From contig CP054182.1 of the NCBI GenBank assembly GCA_015709675.1, forward strand, positions 558,001 through 622,000: DNA of 64,000 nt. The letters run 5' to 3'. The notes under the pieces are model-generated. The model saw nothing but the letters and a program-made list of their open reading frames with translations. It was not told the origin of the DNA and ran no database searches. Source of the DNA: Ignavibacteriales bacterium (GTDB lineage: Bacteria > Bacteroidota > Ignavibacteria > Ignavibacteriales > Ignavibacteriaceae). How positions within the stretch are numbered: the stretch's first letter is position 1; every line of letters begins with the position of its first letter. This document shows positions 45,484 to 54,827 of the stretch, one piece after another. The translations under genes were made by a program, and so were the position numbers.

Positions 45484-46124
45484 TTCCGCGCGTAAAAATC
45501 TGCTGTATCTCTTCACCAGAGGAAGCAGCACTTGCAGTTAAATACGGAGCTTCAGCTCTGGGTCTGGTGTCGGAAATGCCGAGCGGTCCGGGAGTAATCA
45601 GTCTGGAGCTTATCGCAGAGATTGCCGGCGGGGTTCCTCCGGGGGTTTCAACATTCCTGCTTTCCAGCAAAACCAGTACTGAGGAAATCCTTGCCCAGCA
45701 ACAAATCTGCCGATGCAGCACAATTCAGTTAACTGATTATACAGCAGCGGAAGTGCATCACGAATTGCGGCGCGCTTTGCCAGGGATAAAAATCGTACAG
45801 GTGATTCATGTAACAGGGGAGGAGTCCATATATACTGCGCAAAAATATGCGGAGACCGCTGATGCCCTGCTGCTTGACTCAGGCAATACCAATCTTGCGG
45901 TAAAGGAGCTCGGCGGCACAGGCAGAACGCATGACTGGTCACTCAGCCGCCGCATCAGGGAGACGGTTTCCAAACCCTTATTTTTAGCCGGCGGACTCCG
46001 CCCGGAAAACGTACGCCAGGCCATTACCACAGTTTCCCCTTACGGATTAGACCTCTGCAGCGGGGTCAGAACAAACGGCTCACTTGATGAGGAAAAGTTA
46101 GCACAGTTTATAGCTGCTGTTTAA
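45459..46124 (+). CDS. trpF: Phosphoribosylanthranilate isomerase
   Basis: 221 residues, a (beta/alpha)8 barrel that isomerises N-(5'-phosphoribosyl)anthranilate in tryptophan synthesis. VKICCI holds the catalytic Cys15, LLLDS the catalytic Asp140; GGTGRTHDWSL and LAGGLRPENV then LDLCSGVRTNG form the phosphate-binding end (the usual DVSSGVE is changed to DLCSGVR). It is separate from any other trp gene in the window and overlaps an SDR gene, so an alternative role as a paralogue is possible. Confidence 0.85.
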   Translation: MERKKQELIPRVKICCISSPEEAALAVKYGASALGLVSEMPSGPGVISLELIAEIAGGVPPGVSTFLLSSKTSTEEILAQQQICRCSTIQLTDYTAAEVHHELRRALPGIKIVQVIHVTGEESIYTAQKYAETADALLLDSGNTNLAVKELGGTGRTHDWSLSRRIRETVSKPLFLAGGLRPENVRQAITTVSPYGLDLCSGVRTNGSLDEEKLAQFIAAV

Positions 46125-46653
46125 GCTGCTTTAATCTATATATATTCTCCAAGACTCATTCTCCCCAACACCTAGCGCTAAGACAGCTAAGACGCAAAGA
46201 GATTTCCCGCAGATCACGCAGATTAACGCAGAGTTTTAAACCAGCGCCCCAATTGTCCGCCGGAAAATCTCGTGCAAAGCTATAAGGCCGCCAGGAGCTT
46301 TCCGATCCGTTTAAATCAGCGCTGCTTGCATCCGTAAAATCTGCGTGCGTTTGCAGAGCCGAACCCCGCGCTTAGCCGCAAAGAGATTTCCCGCAGATCA
46401 CGCAGATTAACGCAGAGTTTTAAACCAGCGTCCAAATTGTCCACAGGAAAATCTCGTGCAAAGCTATAAGGCCGCCAGGAGCTTTCCGATCCGCGCTAAT
46501 CAGCGCTGCTTGCATCCGTAAAATCCGCGTGCGTTTGCAGAGCCAAACCCCGCGCTTTGACGCCAAGCCGCAAAGGGCTCCCTCCTGTGCATTGTAAATT
46601 ATTCATTGTACATTGCTCCTCCCCATTACTAATTACTAACTGCTAATTACTAA
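46125..46653. repeat. Gene-free interval with a 184-bp tandem duplication
   Basis: Two near-identical copies starting at about 46194 and 46378 (period 184 bp), each containing AAAGAGATTTCCCGCAGATC, CACGCAGATTAACGCAGAG, AAGCTATAAGGCCGCCAGGA and GCTTGCATCCGTAAAATC. They are followed by TGTAAATTATTCATTGTACA and CTAATTACTAATTATT units. No ORF or RNA gene recognised. Confidence 0.85.
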
Positions 46654-49600
46654 TTATTTAAGAATGATCATCTTTTTGACGTTTCTGTAGCTGCCGGTCT
46701 CAAGAGAATAAAGATATATACCTCCGCCGACACTCTGACCAGCGGAATTTCTCCCGTTCCAGACGAGTGTGTGGTGCCCGGGTTTCAGAATTCCTTTATG
46801 CAATGTAACCACGAGCTCACCAAGCAGGTTATACACTTTAACAGAAACAACCGTTTCTTCCGGAATGCCAAACTTAATGGTGGTTTCAGGATTAAACGGA
46901 TTCGGGTAGTTCTGCTCAAGCGAATATTCAACGGGAATATCATTGAGCATTACTTCCGTCTCGCCGATGATTCTCTCTGTTCCGTCATAATCACTCTGCC
47001 GTAGTATATATCGGACCGATCGCGCACCGGATGAAGGAAGATCACCGTCAAAAAATGAATACATAAAGGGGGTCAGGGCTGTGCCGCGGCCGGACACCAT
47101 TCCAATGATTTCTTCATGATCACCCGCGATGCGCACCAGAGTAAACCGGGCATTGTTTACCTCCGATGCCACATGCCAGAAAAGTTGTACTCCGCCAGAG
47201 TCCACAACCGCACTGAACGAAGTAAGTTCAACCGGCACCAGCCCGCTTTCATCAAACGGATTTATAATCGGATGAATAGTATCATTCGGTTCAAGACAAA
47301 GCAGGGCTGTATAGTTGCTCACCAGATTATTCTCAACCGCTTTGCTTACGATGCCTGCGGTATCAGTAGGGGTGTTTGCAAACATATACTTCAGTTCTTC
47401 ATTCCCGATCATTGTTGGAATGATGTTCACCTTAAGCGTTGTATCAAAATAGGGCGTATACGCCATGCTTTTCTGAAACACCTGTGAACTTCCCGTAAAC
47501 CGGGCTGTTATGTTAGCTGTAATCTGGCTTGAGACTTCCATCTGTCCCATGTAGATAACAGGCTGATCGGGGTTATAAAGGAAATTATTAACCGGCTTAA
47601 CTGAAATAAGCGAGTCATTAGGCCCGTCAAAAGTAAAATGTAAACTAAGACTGTCAACCATTGGTTTGGTGCCTGGCGCAAGCAGATTGTTAATAGTTGT
47701 CCAGTCAGTTATATGAGATTCAAAATGAGCTCCGTACGTTCTTGCGGCAAGCCGGTGCATCAGATAACCGCTGCCGTAAAACTCTTTATCATCTGCATAA
47801 TAAGCAGGCGGAATAACCTCAACCCCGTCAAGCAGATTAACAGATTTAACAGATAACCTCTCGGTGGTAAGAGGGGTCAGAAATTCGTTTATCCACTCTT
47901 CGGTGCCGCTTCCGTTAACCAGAGAGTCAGAGTTCGAATAGACAAGCAGACGGGTTGTGGTATCACCAAGTGCCGCGTTGCGCAGCGTATAAAGCAGGTC
48001 CTTCAGCAGATAATTAACTTCAATTGCAGAAGAATTAAGCCCAAGCATCGGAATAGCCATCATTTTTCTCAGCGAAGCATCATCATTAAAAGGCCAGATA
48101 CCGGTGACCACAAGCAGTCCGCCGTTGCCCATTCTTTTTGATATTACCATTGCATCACCGGTACTGTTCACTAATTCTTTTTTAACCGTTGAATCATTGA
48201 ACGATAAGAAATACCCTCCATTCCGGTCATGTACCGGCGGAAAACCCCAGCTTATGTTACCATCTTCAGTTCTGAATAAAGTAACAGCATTGTTGGTATT
48301 ATAAGCAACTCCCAAAGTTGGTATATAATATTTTGCGAGTTTTTCATGCCAGAGTCTGTTCCGGTCATAGTAGGTAAGAAACCTTCCTCCCGCAAGAAAA
48401 ACAGAATCCAGCCGGACCCGAATTTGCTGTGCCTCATTGTCGGTTAATACATCTTCAAAACCATGATTATACGCGGCAACAGCATCCGCCCAGGTGAGAT
48501 GATTCAATGCATCCGGTAAATAACTGAAATACATAATATCTGCTACCGAATCAATACCCGGATAACTCCAGATACTTTTCGCCTTAGGGTCACCATACAA
48601 AACTCTGCTGCGCGAGCTTACAAATACAGAGTCACCAAAATCACTGTTCACAAACCTGTTAAGCAGCGAGTCAACTTCATCAGGCATGTATGTAACCCAG
48701 TTTTCGGTAAGCTCTTTTATTTTTCCCGCACCGGAAACAAATAATCTGAACTGGTCATTGGCGGCAAGAGAAGATTTAATTGAGGCCTTAAGTCTGGGAA
48801 TTATCAAATAAGAATGTTTCGAAAAATCACCGCTCAGATCAATTCCTATAGCTGTCTTTACTGGCAGCCGTGGAAAACTGTCCACCCCCATCACTTGCCA
48901 GGGGATAAACCCAAACTGAAAAAAGTTGCCTTTATCCGGCAGATTGTTGTTATCAAAAAATGCGCCGTTGCTAAAAGAAGTACCGTACTTAATCCGGAAC
49001 GAACTAAGAGCTTTTACATTTTGCACCGTGTAGCGCTGATATATATAACCCATCGTGTCAGCGAGCGGATTAAATACCGCCTCTGGAATTTCAGGTATGC
49101 CGGGCGTACCCCACTGAGGCAGACGCTGTCTGAAAAGAAGGTCTGCGGGAAGCGTAGCTCCTCCGGAAGCAGTCAGATATTTAAGCGGCAGTTCGGCGAA
49201 GGCATTTGCAGAGTCCCACCGGGTCGGGATGATGATATTCATCTTAATTTTTCGGGTATGGCCTGAGATAAGCGGATAAATTTTTAATTCATACTGATTA
49301 CCACGCTTGGTCAGAAAGGCCGGGTCACGCTTCATGGCAACAATACTGTCATAAATTCCGCGGGCAGTCCAGGTGTCCAGTATTATTCCCTTCATAACAT
49401 CGCTGCCCACCCAAAGCCAGAGGTCATTAACGACCGCTCCTTCAGGAAGCTCAAATCTGTGGATAATTTCAACACTATTTATACCAGGGAAGACTCCGTT
49501 ATCAGTGTATTCGAGGTATAATGACTGTTCGGTGTAGGCGCCATGAGGTTCAGCAACAATGACAAGGTTTTTTATGTATCCTGGTTTTTGCTGGGTGGTA

Positions 49601-49695
49601 TTAGGCACACGGGTGACGAGAGTGTTATCTGCATGAAGGTGTAGCGAAGTAAGCAAAAAAACACTAATAACAATGAGCACAATTCGCGTGGTCAT
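46654..49695 (-). CDS. Large secreted VIT/VWA-like protein with T9SS tail
   Basis: 1013 residues. Signal peptide MTTRIVLIVISVFLLTSLHLHA. Residues ~45-170 match a VIT domain (VEIIHRFELPEGAVVNDLWL, then the WTARGIYDSIVAMKRDPAFL cleavage-type segment), as in inter-alpha-trypsin-inhibitor-like proteins. The next region begins like a VWA domain (AIGIDLSGDFSKH) but the metal site DxSxS is changed to DLSGD. After a long unassigned stretch come PVELTSF and NYPNPFNPETTIKFGIP, ending VKKMIILK: type IX export and surface anchoring. Probably adhesive or structural. Minus-strand single gene. Confidence 0.78.
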   Translation of the reverse strand: MTTRIVLIVISVFLLTSLHLHADNTLVTRVPNTTQQKPGYIKNLVIVAEPHGAYTEQSLYLEYTDNGVFPGINSVEIIHRFELPEGAVVNDLWLWVGSDVMKGIILDTWTARGIYDSIVAMKRDPAFLTKRGNQYELKIYPLISGHTRKIKMNIIIPTRWDSANAFAELPLKYLTASGGATLPADLLFRQRLPQWGTPGIPEIPEAVFNPLADTMGYIYQRYTVQNVKALSSFRIKYGTSFSNGAFFDNNNLPDKGNFFQFGFIPWQVMGVDSFPRLPVKTAIGIDLSGDFSKHSYLIIPRLKASIKSSLAANDQFRLFVSGAGKIKELTENWVTYMPDEVDSLLNRFVNSDFGDSVFVSSRSRVLYGDPKAKSIWSYPGIDSVADIMYFSYLPDALNHLTWADAVAAYNHGFEDVLTDNEAQQIRVRLDSVFLAGGRFLTYYDRNRLWHEKLAKYYIPTLGVAYNTNNAVTLFRTEDGNISWGFPPVHDRNGGYFLSFNDSTVKKELVNSTGDAMVISKRMGNGGLLVVTGIWPFNDDASLRKMMAIPMLGLNSSAIEVNYLLKDLLYTLRNAALGDTTTRLLVYSNSDSLVNGSGTEEWINEFLTPLTTERLSVKSVNLLDGVEVIPPAYYADDKEFYGSGYLMHRLAARTYGAHFESHITDWTTINNLLAPGTKPMVDSLSLHFTFDGPNDSLISVKPVNNFLYNPDQPVIYMGQMEVSSQITANITARFTGSSQVFQKSMAYTPYFDTTLKVNIIPTMIGNEELKYMFANTPTDTAGIVSKAVENNLVSNYTALLCLEPNDTIHPIINPFDESGLVPVELTSFSAVVDSGGVQLFWHVASEVNNARFTLVRIAGDHEEIIGMVSGRGTALTPFMYSFFDGDLPSSGARSVRYILRQSDYDGTERIIGETEVMLNDIPVEYSLEQNYPNPFNPETTIKFGIPEETVVSVKVYNLLGELVVTLHKGILKPGHHTLVWNGRNSAGQSVGGGIYLYSLETGSYRNVKKMIILK

Positions 49696-49995
49696 AGTAT
49701 TAACTTTCTAATAGGTCCCTGAAGCAGAGCAACTAAAAAATCTGCTTTACAAATTTAAGAATAAAAATTAAAAAAACAGGAGTCCTCAGCATCTCGCGCA
49801 AAGAGGCAAAACCGCAAAGAGGTTTCGCAAAGAATTTTCCGATCCGTGAAAATCAGCGCTCCTTGCATCCGTAGAATCCGGGTGCCGTTACAGAACCGAA
49901 CCTCACGCAAAGCCGCAAAGGGCTCCCTCGTGTACATTGTAAATTATTCATTGTACATTGCTCCCCATTACTAATTACTAACTGCTAATTACTAA
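49696..49995. repeat. Gene-free interval with promoter box and dispersed repeats
   Basis: Next to the VIT gene is a TAnnTTTG-type box (49750-49757, minus). The rest holds CGCAAAGAGGCAAAACCGCA, AATCAGCGCTCCTTGCATCC and TTATTCATTGTACATTG units like those at 46195-46650, then CTAATTACTAATT. Confidence 0.6.
49750..49757 (-). promoter_or_regulatory. Candidate -7 box (TAAATTTG) for the VIT-domain gene
   Basis: On the minus strand TAAATTTG fits TAnnTTTG, 54 bases before the ATG at 49695. No TTG is found at the right upstream spacing. Confidence 0.35.
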
Positions 49996-51723
49996 TTATT
50001 TAAGAATGATCATCTTCCTGCTCTGTGTATATACACCGGCAGCAGAAGTTACGGTGATCCGGTACAGATATGTTCCGCTGGCAAGCCCGCTGCCGTTAAA
50101 GCTAATCTGATAACTGCCTGCCTCCTGAATTTCATTCACCAGTGCGGCAACTTCTTCTCCGGTTGTATTATAGATTTTTAGCTGAACTATTCCTGATGAA
50201 GGCAGGGTATAGCTGATCATAGTCACAGGATTAAACGGATTAGGGAAGTTCTGTTTAAGCTCAAATGATGCTGGCGCACCGGCGGACACATACAGTTCTC
50301 CCGAATAACTGAAACTGCCGTCCGAGTCAACCTGTTTGAGGCGGTAGATATAGCCCTGATTGGCTCTGCTGTTATTGTCCCTGTATATATACTGCTTTGG
50401 TGAATTGCTGTTGCCGTGACCAGGTACAAAATCAATATTCTCCCAATTGCGGTTTTGTAGAGACGGTGCATGCATTGTTTCTACAGCAGACGCGCGTTCA
50501 ATTTCAAAGCCGTAGTTGTTCACTTCTGTTGCAGTCGCCCAGCGCAGTTCCACCCCGCCCGAAACCCGCTTTGCGGAAAATGAGGTTAGCTCAACGGGGA
50601 GGGGGTTATCAGTGTCGGTAAATTTTGCAATTCTGTTTGCTGTGTTGCCGCCCGCAGATGTGAATGCCCCTCCAACATACATTTCTCCCGCCGTAGTATT
50701 TAAAGCAAGCGCAAAAACAGATGAACCAGTACCCGTTCCAACTGTTGACCAGGTTCCACCTGAAAATTTTTTCATTGTTGTATTAGTACCCGCGTATATA
50801 TCATTTCCTGAGACTTTTATTGCGTAAACAACATCATCGGGTCCGGTTCCTAAGGATGACCAGGATGAACCATTCCACTTTGATATATAACCTGAAAAAC
50901 TCCCGCCGGCATAAATGTCACTGCCTGATATTTCAATGGCATTTACCGTTCCCCCAAGACCCGAACCCAAAGCAGACCAAGAGGTGCCGTTCCACCTTGC
51001 AACATAATCCGCATTAATCCCGCCAGCCTGAGTAAAATTTCCACCAGCATAGATAATTCCTTCTGATGCTGCAATAGTATTAACCTCTTCATTTGTACCG
51101 GTTCCAAGTGCAGACCAAGCTGATCCATTCCATTTGGCAATACGGCTTGCTGAGTTTCCTCCTGCCGTAGAAAAAGTTCCACCTGCATACAAATCACCTC
51201 CATCCACCACCAGGGCATTTACTTCTCCATTAACTCCGCTTCCAATAGCGGACCACGCTTCTCCGTTCCATTGTGCTATGTTCGCAATAATACTATTACC
51301 CCCCGCCTCACTAAATATTCCTCCGGCAATGATTTTACCGTCATAGTAAGCAAGTGCATTCACCGTATTATTAACGCCAACTCCAAGAGAGGAAAATACG
51401 GAACCGTTCCATTTTACAATATTATTAACAGTACTTCCTCCCGCACTTTGAAATTTACCTCCAATATAAACATCGCTGCCAATAACAAGTACGGCGTTTA
51501 CTCTAATACCAGAGCCGCCTGATACACCATTATAATCACCTTGCACCAATGCACTCCACGTTATCGCTTCAGTTTCATTTGGTGTGTTTGCGTATTTAAT
51601 GCGGGGATTTTCAGAAGTGTTTGTAACTGCGGGTACAGTATTATCCTGACTGCCGGCTTTTTGTGGAAAGAGGGTAACGGCAGAAAAAATTACAGCGAAC
51701 AGAACCGGCAACATGAATTTCAT
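49996..51723 (-). CDS. Secreted beta-propeller repeat protein with T9SS tail and an in-frame REP insertion
   Basis: 575 residues. GGAGGAAAC directly precedes the ATG at 51723; signal peptide MKFMLPVLFAVIFSAVTLFP. Residues ~60-370 are about seven repeats of ~45 residues built on VNALAVDGGDLYAGGTF, STAGGNSASRIAKWNGSAWS, a kelch-like propeller. Then comes PVELTSFSAKRVSGGVELRW, followed by an insertion VETMHAPSLQNR encoded by a REP palindrome (50457-50484) that is absent from the equivalent position in the sister proteins, and finally NFPNPFNPVTMISYTLP ending RKMIILK. Likely a surface-exposed binding protein. Confidence 0.82.
   Translation of the reverse strand: MKFMLPVLFAVIFSAVTLFPQKAGSQDNTVPAVTNTSENPRIKYANTPNETEAITWSALVQGDYNGVSGGSGIRVNAVLVIGSDVYIGGKFQSAGGSTVNNIVKWNGSVFSSLGVGVNNTVNALAYYDGKIIAGGIFSEAGGNSIIANIAQWNGEAWSAIGSGVNGEVNALVVDGGDLYAGGTFSTAGGNSASRIAKWNGSAWSALGTGTNEEVNTIAASEGIIYAGGNFTQAGGINADYVARWNGTSWSALGSGLGGTVNAIEISGSDIYAGGSFSGYISKWNGSSWSSLGTGPDDVVYAIKVSGNDIYAGTNTTMKKFSGGTWSTVGTGTGSSVFALALNTTAGEMYVGGAFTSAGGNTANRIAKFTDTDNPLPVELTSFSAKRVSGGVELRWATATEVNNYGFEIERASAVETMHAPSLQNRNWENIDFVPGHGNSNSPKQYIYRDNNSRANQGYIYRLKQVDSDGSFSYSGELYVSAGAPASFELKQNFPNPFNPVTMISYTLPSSGIVQLKIYNTTGEEVAALVNEIQEAGSYQISFNGSGLASGTYLYRITVTSAAGVYTQSRKMIILK
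50457..50484. repeat. REP palindrome inside a coding sequence
   Basis: A 28-bp near-perfect palindrome, ends GTAGAGAC / GTTTCTAC, centre GGTGCATGCATT, of the RAYT-linked family. It adds VETMHAPSL-type residues to the T9SS protein without breaking the frame. Confidence 0.8.
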
Positions 51724-52126
51724 GTTTCCTCCAATTTGGTTGATGTTGGAAATTTATTTACCGGAAGGAGTCAGAGTTTCCCGCTGGGCCCCATCTATCA
51801 GAGCAACCTCAGCACAGCCGTGTGCGAAAAAAATTTGGTTGACGACCAATCCGGTCCCCGCAAAAATAGATAGTTCGCCGCAAAAGGACAAATAAAATTT
51901 ATAAAAATTGAGACGTTTAATAATAGCGGCATTAGTAAAAAAGCTCTCGCAAAGCCGCAAATAAACCAGGAAAAATTTAACGCAAAGGAGGTAAAGTCAG
52001 ACGCAAAGCCCCGCAGAGTTTTAGATCGCCATTTACTCATTTCTGATTACTAACTCCTAATTACAAATAACTAATTATATTATTTTGCTAATTTGTTATT
52101 ATTAATCTGACTAAAATTGGCTGAAT
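51724..52126. other. 403-bp intergenic interval; GC-rich leader of the propeller gene
   Basis: 51754-51880 is GC-richer and lies just 5' of the propeller gene on the minus strand, so it may be a structured leader or a remnant; no riboswitch class was recognised. A CGCAAAGCCCCGCAGAG-type repeat and AT-rich CTAATTATATTATT units fill the rest before the ATPase gene. Confidence 0.45.
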
Positions 52127-53251
52127 ATGCTTGAAATAGAACGCCAGCTTCATACTATTGCCAGCAGGTATCTTGGTTCCCGGCGGGTTCTGGTACTTCT
52201 CGGTCCGCGGGGAGCGGGGAAGTCTCACCTTCTCCGGCTTTGGGCAGATGAACGGGAGTATGAGGCGCTATTCCTTAACGGTGAAGACCTTCGTGTGCAG
52301 GAACTGCTTGACCCGGCAAACTCCGGCCGGTTCATGACCATGCTTGGCAGCAGCCGTTTCTTTATCCTTGATGAAGCCCGCAAGATTCCCGATATAACCG
52401 AAACGGTGCTGCGCCTGCTGGATGATGCCGAGGCAGTTAAGATTATCCTTGCCGCTTCCTCTTCCGATGCGTTTGGTGATGACCCCGATGATCCGCTCCG
52501 CGGACAAAAATATACCTTCCACCTTTTTCCCCTGGCTGAAAAAGAACTTCCTCCCGGTGATCAGAGCGCTCCTCTTATGGAACGGCTTATCTACGGCTGT
52601 TACCCCGCGCTCTTTTCCCTGACAGGCCCAAAAGAGAAAGAGGACTATCTCCGCTCCGTGGTGAATGACTGCATATATAAAGATATTCCCGCTGCCGAAG
52701 GGATACGCGTATCAGAAAAAATCGGGCGGCTGATGCTGCTTCTGGCTGAACGTGCCGGAAATGAACTGAGTATGAATGAACTGGGGAAGGAGCTTTCCAT
52801 CAGCAAAAACACCGCTGAAAAGTATCTTGAGGTGCTCAGCCGTCTCTTTATTATCCATCCGGTTGCGCCTTATGCCGAAGCGGGGAAACGGCACCTTGCC
52901 GGGCAGCGGCGCTGGTACTTTCTTGATAACGGGCTCCGCAATTCCCTGCTGAATAATTTTTCTGCTGCCGATAAACGGGATGATATATATATCCTCTGGG
53001 AAAACTACCTTATTTCTCAGCGTCTCAAGCAGCAGAGAAATCAGCGCCGTGCAGTTACAAATTATTTCCTGCGCACTTATGACGGACTAAGCATTCCCTG
53101 GCTGGAAGACTCCGGCGGAAAGCTGACCGGATATAAATTCACTCTTCGCTCCGCAAAAAAGAAATCTCCCGCGGCATGGCACAAAGCCCTGCCTCAGGCA
53201 TCGTTCCGTGTGATTACGCCGTCAAACTACAAAGAGTGGCTCGTGGAATAA
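52127..53251 (+). CDS. AAA_14/DUF4143 ATPase (short form)
   Basis: 374 residues. P-loop LLGPRGAGKSHLL (about 25-37), Walker B FFILDEARKI, then the DUF4143-type C-terminal half with a winged-helix segment (NELSMNELGKELSISKNTAEKYL) and a closing domain that is usually nuclease-like but here lacks an obvious ExK site. These ATPases are widespread, are suspected of DNA-linked or toxin-like roles, and have no settled function. It points toward a second member of the family, end to end. The ATG has a weak ribosome-binding site. Confidence 0.85.
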   Translation: MLEIERQLHTIASRYLGSRRVLVLLGPRGAGKSHLLRLWADEREYEALFLNGEDLRVQELLDPANSGRFMTMLGSSRFFILDEARKIPDITETVLRLLDDAEAVKIILAASSSDAFGDDPDDPLRGQKYTFHLFPLAEKELPPGDQSAPLMERLIYGCYPALFSLTGPKEKEDYLRSVVNDCIYKDIPAAEGIRVSEKIGRLMLLLAERAGNELSMNELGKELSISKNTAEKYLEVLSRLFIIHPVAPYAEAGKRHLAGQRRWYFLDNGLRNSLLNNFSAADKRDDIYILWENYLISQRLKQQRNQRRAVTNYFLRTYDGLSIPWLEDSGGKLTGYKFTLRSAKKKSPAAWHKALPQASFRVITPSNYKEWLVE

Positions 53252-53441
53252 TTAGGAATTAGTAATGAGTAATTAGTAATGAAAGGTGAGTTTAATCTGC
53301 GATATACATATTAATGTATAATTTACAATGAACACTTTACAATGGGGAGCACTTTTAGTGCTTTATCTAATTCTGCAAATGTTTTCCTTATGTAACATAC
53401 AGCCGGGTTACAGCGGATGTACAAACCCCCGATTTTTATAC
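53252..53441. repeat. Convergent gap between the two ATPase genes, with repeat units
   Basis: AATTAGGAATTAGTAATGAG (53250-53280) and ATAATTTACAATGAACACTT (53318-53345) units of the dispersed AT-rich families. No clear terminator hairpin. Confidence 0.5.
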
Positions 53442-54788
53442 CTATCGGGAGTCTGCCCATCGTAAATAATTGCGCAACTCTCCGGCAAGAAACAGAGGAA
53501 GATTCAGCAGCCGGAAACTTTTACCTGCCGGCGTGGTTACTTTTGTATCTGAAAATTCTCCTGAATAAAATCTGACCGCCAGATCATGCGGAGCCTCCTC
53601 CATAAACTGATGCAGCGAACGCAGCTTGCCGGACGGACCGGATTTCACTTCAACCGGAATTAGTCTGCCTTCATCAGGAAATATATAATCTACCTCAGCC
53701 TGCGATGATTTTTTCTCCCTGGTCCAGAATCCCAGTGTGCTTAATGCGCTTCTTTCGGGAGCAATCATTTCCTGGCCTGTCATGTGTTCAACCGCTTTTC
53801 CTCCATATATATGATGTAAATCCGGTGAAAAGAGTATATCCTTCTGTATTCCCAGAAAATAATTCATAAGCCCGGTATCCAAAAGCTGCAGTTTAGGTTT
53901 TTTTCTGAGATTTGGCATCAGCGGAAGTGAGGCAGCCGGGTTCGGATATATCAATGAAATAAAAAATGCCTTCTCCAGAGTTCTAAGTGCCTCGCCAATC
54001 TCCCGTGAATTGTATGATGAATTGCCAAATCCTTCAAACGTGATTCTGCTTCCTGCCACAGCAAAAGATGATCGTATAACATGACGCAAAATCTCCGTTT
54101 TTGAAGGCGAGTGTGCATATTTTTCAACATCATCAATGTAGGAAATAATCAGACTGTCATAAACCGGTTTAAGCTTTACCAAATCTCTTTCTGCTGCGTA
54201 AGAGGCAACTATTTCGGGCATTCCACCTATCAGCAGATAAATGGTATATAAATTATTCAATTTTGGGATTACATAATCACGGATAGGAATCTCTTTAAGC
54301 TCCTCAAGAGCTGATGTTTCCCCAAGCGCTCCCAGAAATTCCGCAAATGAAACAGGACGAAGCACCATATACTCAACTCTTCCGACCGGAAAGCTTACAT
54401 TCTTAGTAAAGAGACTTTCCAGCATTGAGCCTGCTGCAATGATGTGAATATCAGGAGCATTCTCATAGAAATACCGGAGCATTCTAAGCGCTTCGGGTAC
54501 CTGCTGAATTTCGTCAATAAAGATGAGAGTTCGCCTGGTTCTGTCATATTGCTGATTTTTAACAAAGAACATTCCTTTTATCAAATCCTCAATGGTCTTG
54601 AAGGTTGAAAACAGTTCTTTGTCCCGTACTGACTCCAGATTAAAGTAGAGGTACGTTTCATAATTACGGGAGAATTGTTTGACAACCGTTGTTTTGCCAA
54701 CCTGCCGGGCTCCGCGAATTACAAGTGGCTTTCTATCCGGTTTTTTAGACCATGCCTTAAGGTCAGACAGAATAGCTCTTTCAAACAT
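53442..54788 (-). CDS. AAA_14/DUF4143 ATPase (long form) with upstream direct repeats
   Basis: 448 residues, full architecture. AAA_14: RGARQVGKTTVVKQFSR (P-loop, about 22-38), Walker B TLIFIDEIQQVPEALRMLRY, sensor IIAAGSMLES. DUF4143 half: winged helix region (SKTEILRHVIRSSFAVAG), LQLLDTGLMNYFLG, and a nuclease-like end SSQAEVDYIFPDEGRLIPVE followed by VKSGPSGK (E-x-K core of PD-(D/E)xK type). Not the same subtype as the 52127 gene, which lacks that core. Upstream are a promoter box and five 32-bp repeats, indicating dedicated control. Confidence 0.9.
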   Translation of the reverse strand: MFERAILSDLKAWSKKPDRKPLVIRGARQVGKTTVVKQFSRNYETYLYFNLESVRDKELFSTFKTIEDLIKGMFFVKNQQYDRTRRTLIFIDEIQQVPEALRMLRYFYENAPDIHIIAAGSMLESLFTKNVSFPVGRVEYMVLRPVSFAEFLGALGETSALEELKEIPIRDYVIPKLNNLYTIYLLIGGMPEIVASYAAERDLVKLKPVYDSLIISYIDDVEKYAHSPSKTEILRHVIRSSFAVAGSRITFEGFGNSSYNSREIGEALRTLEKAFFISLIYPNPAASLPLMPNLRKKPKLQLLDTGLMNYFLGIQKDILFSPDLHHIYGGKAVEHMTGQEMIAPERSALSTLGFWTREKKSSQAEVDYIFPDEGRLIPVEVKSGPSGKLRSLHQFMEEAPHDLAVRFYSGEFSDTKVTTPAGKSFRLLNLPLFLAGELRNYLRWADSR

Positions 54789-54810
54789 TAGAAATCCTTT
54801 AAATATGGTC

Positions 54811-54818
54811 CAAAGTTA
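54811..54818 (-). promoter_or_regulatory. Promoter box (TAACTTTG) of the long DUF4143 ATPase
   Basis: On the minus strand TAACTTTG matches TAnnTTTG and lies 22 bases from the ATG at 54788. Nineteen bases upstream is CTG, which belongs to the first direct repeat, so the repeat array overlaps the -33 position of this promoter. Confidence 0.55.
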
Positions 54819-54827
54819 CAAATAATC

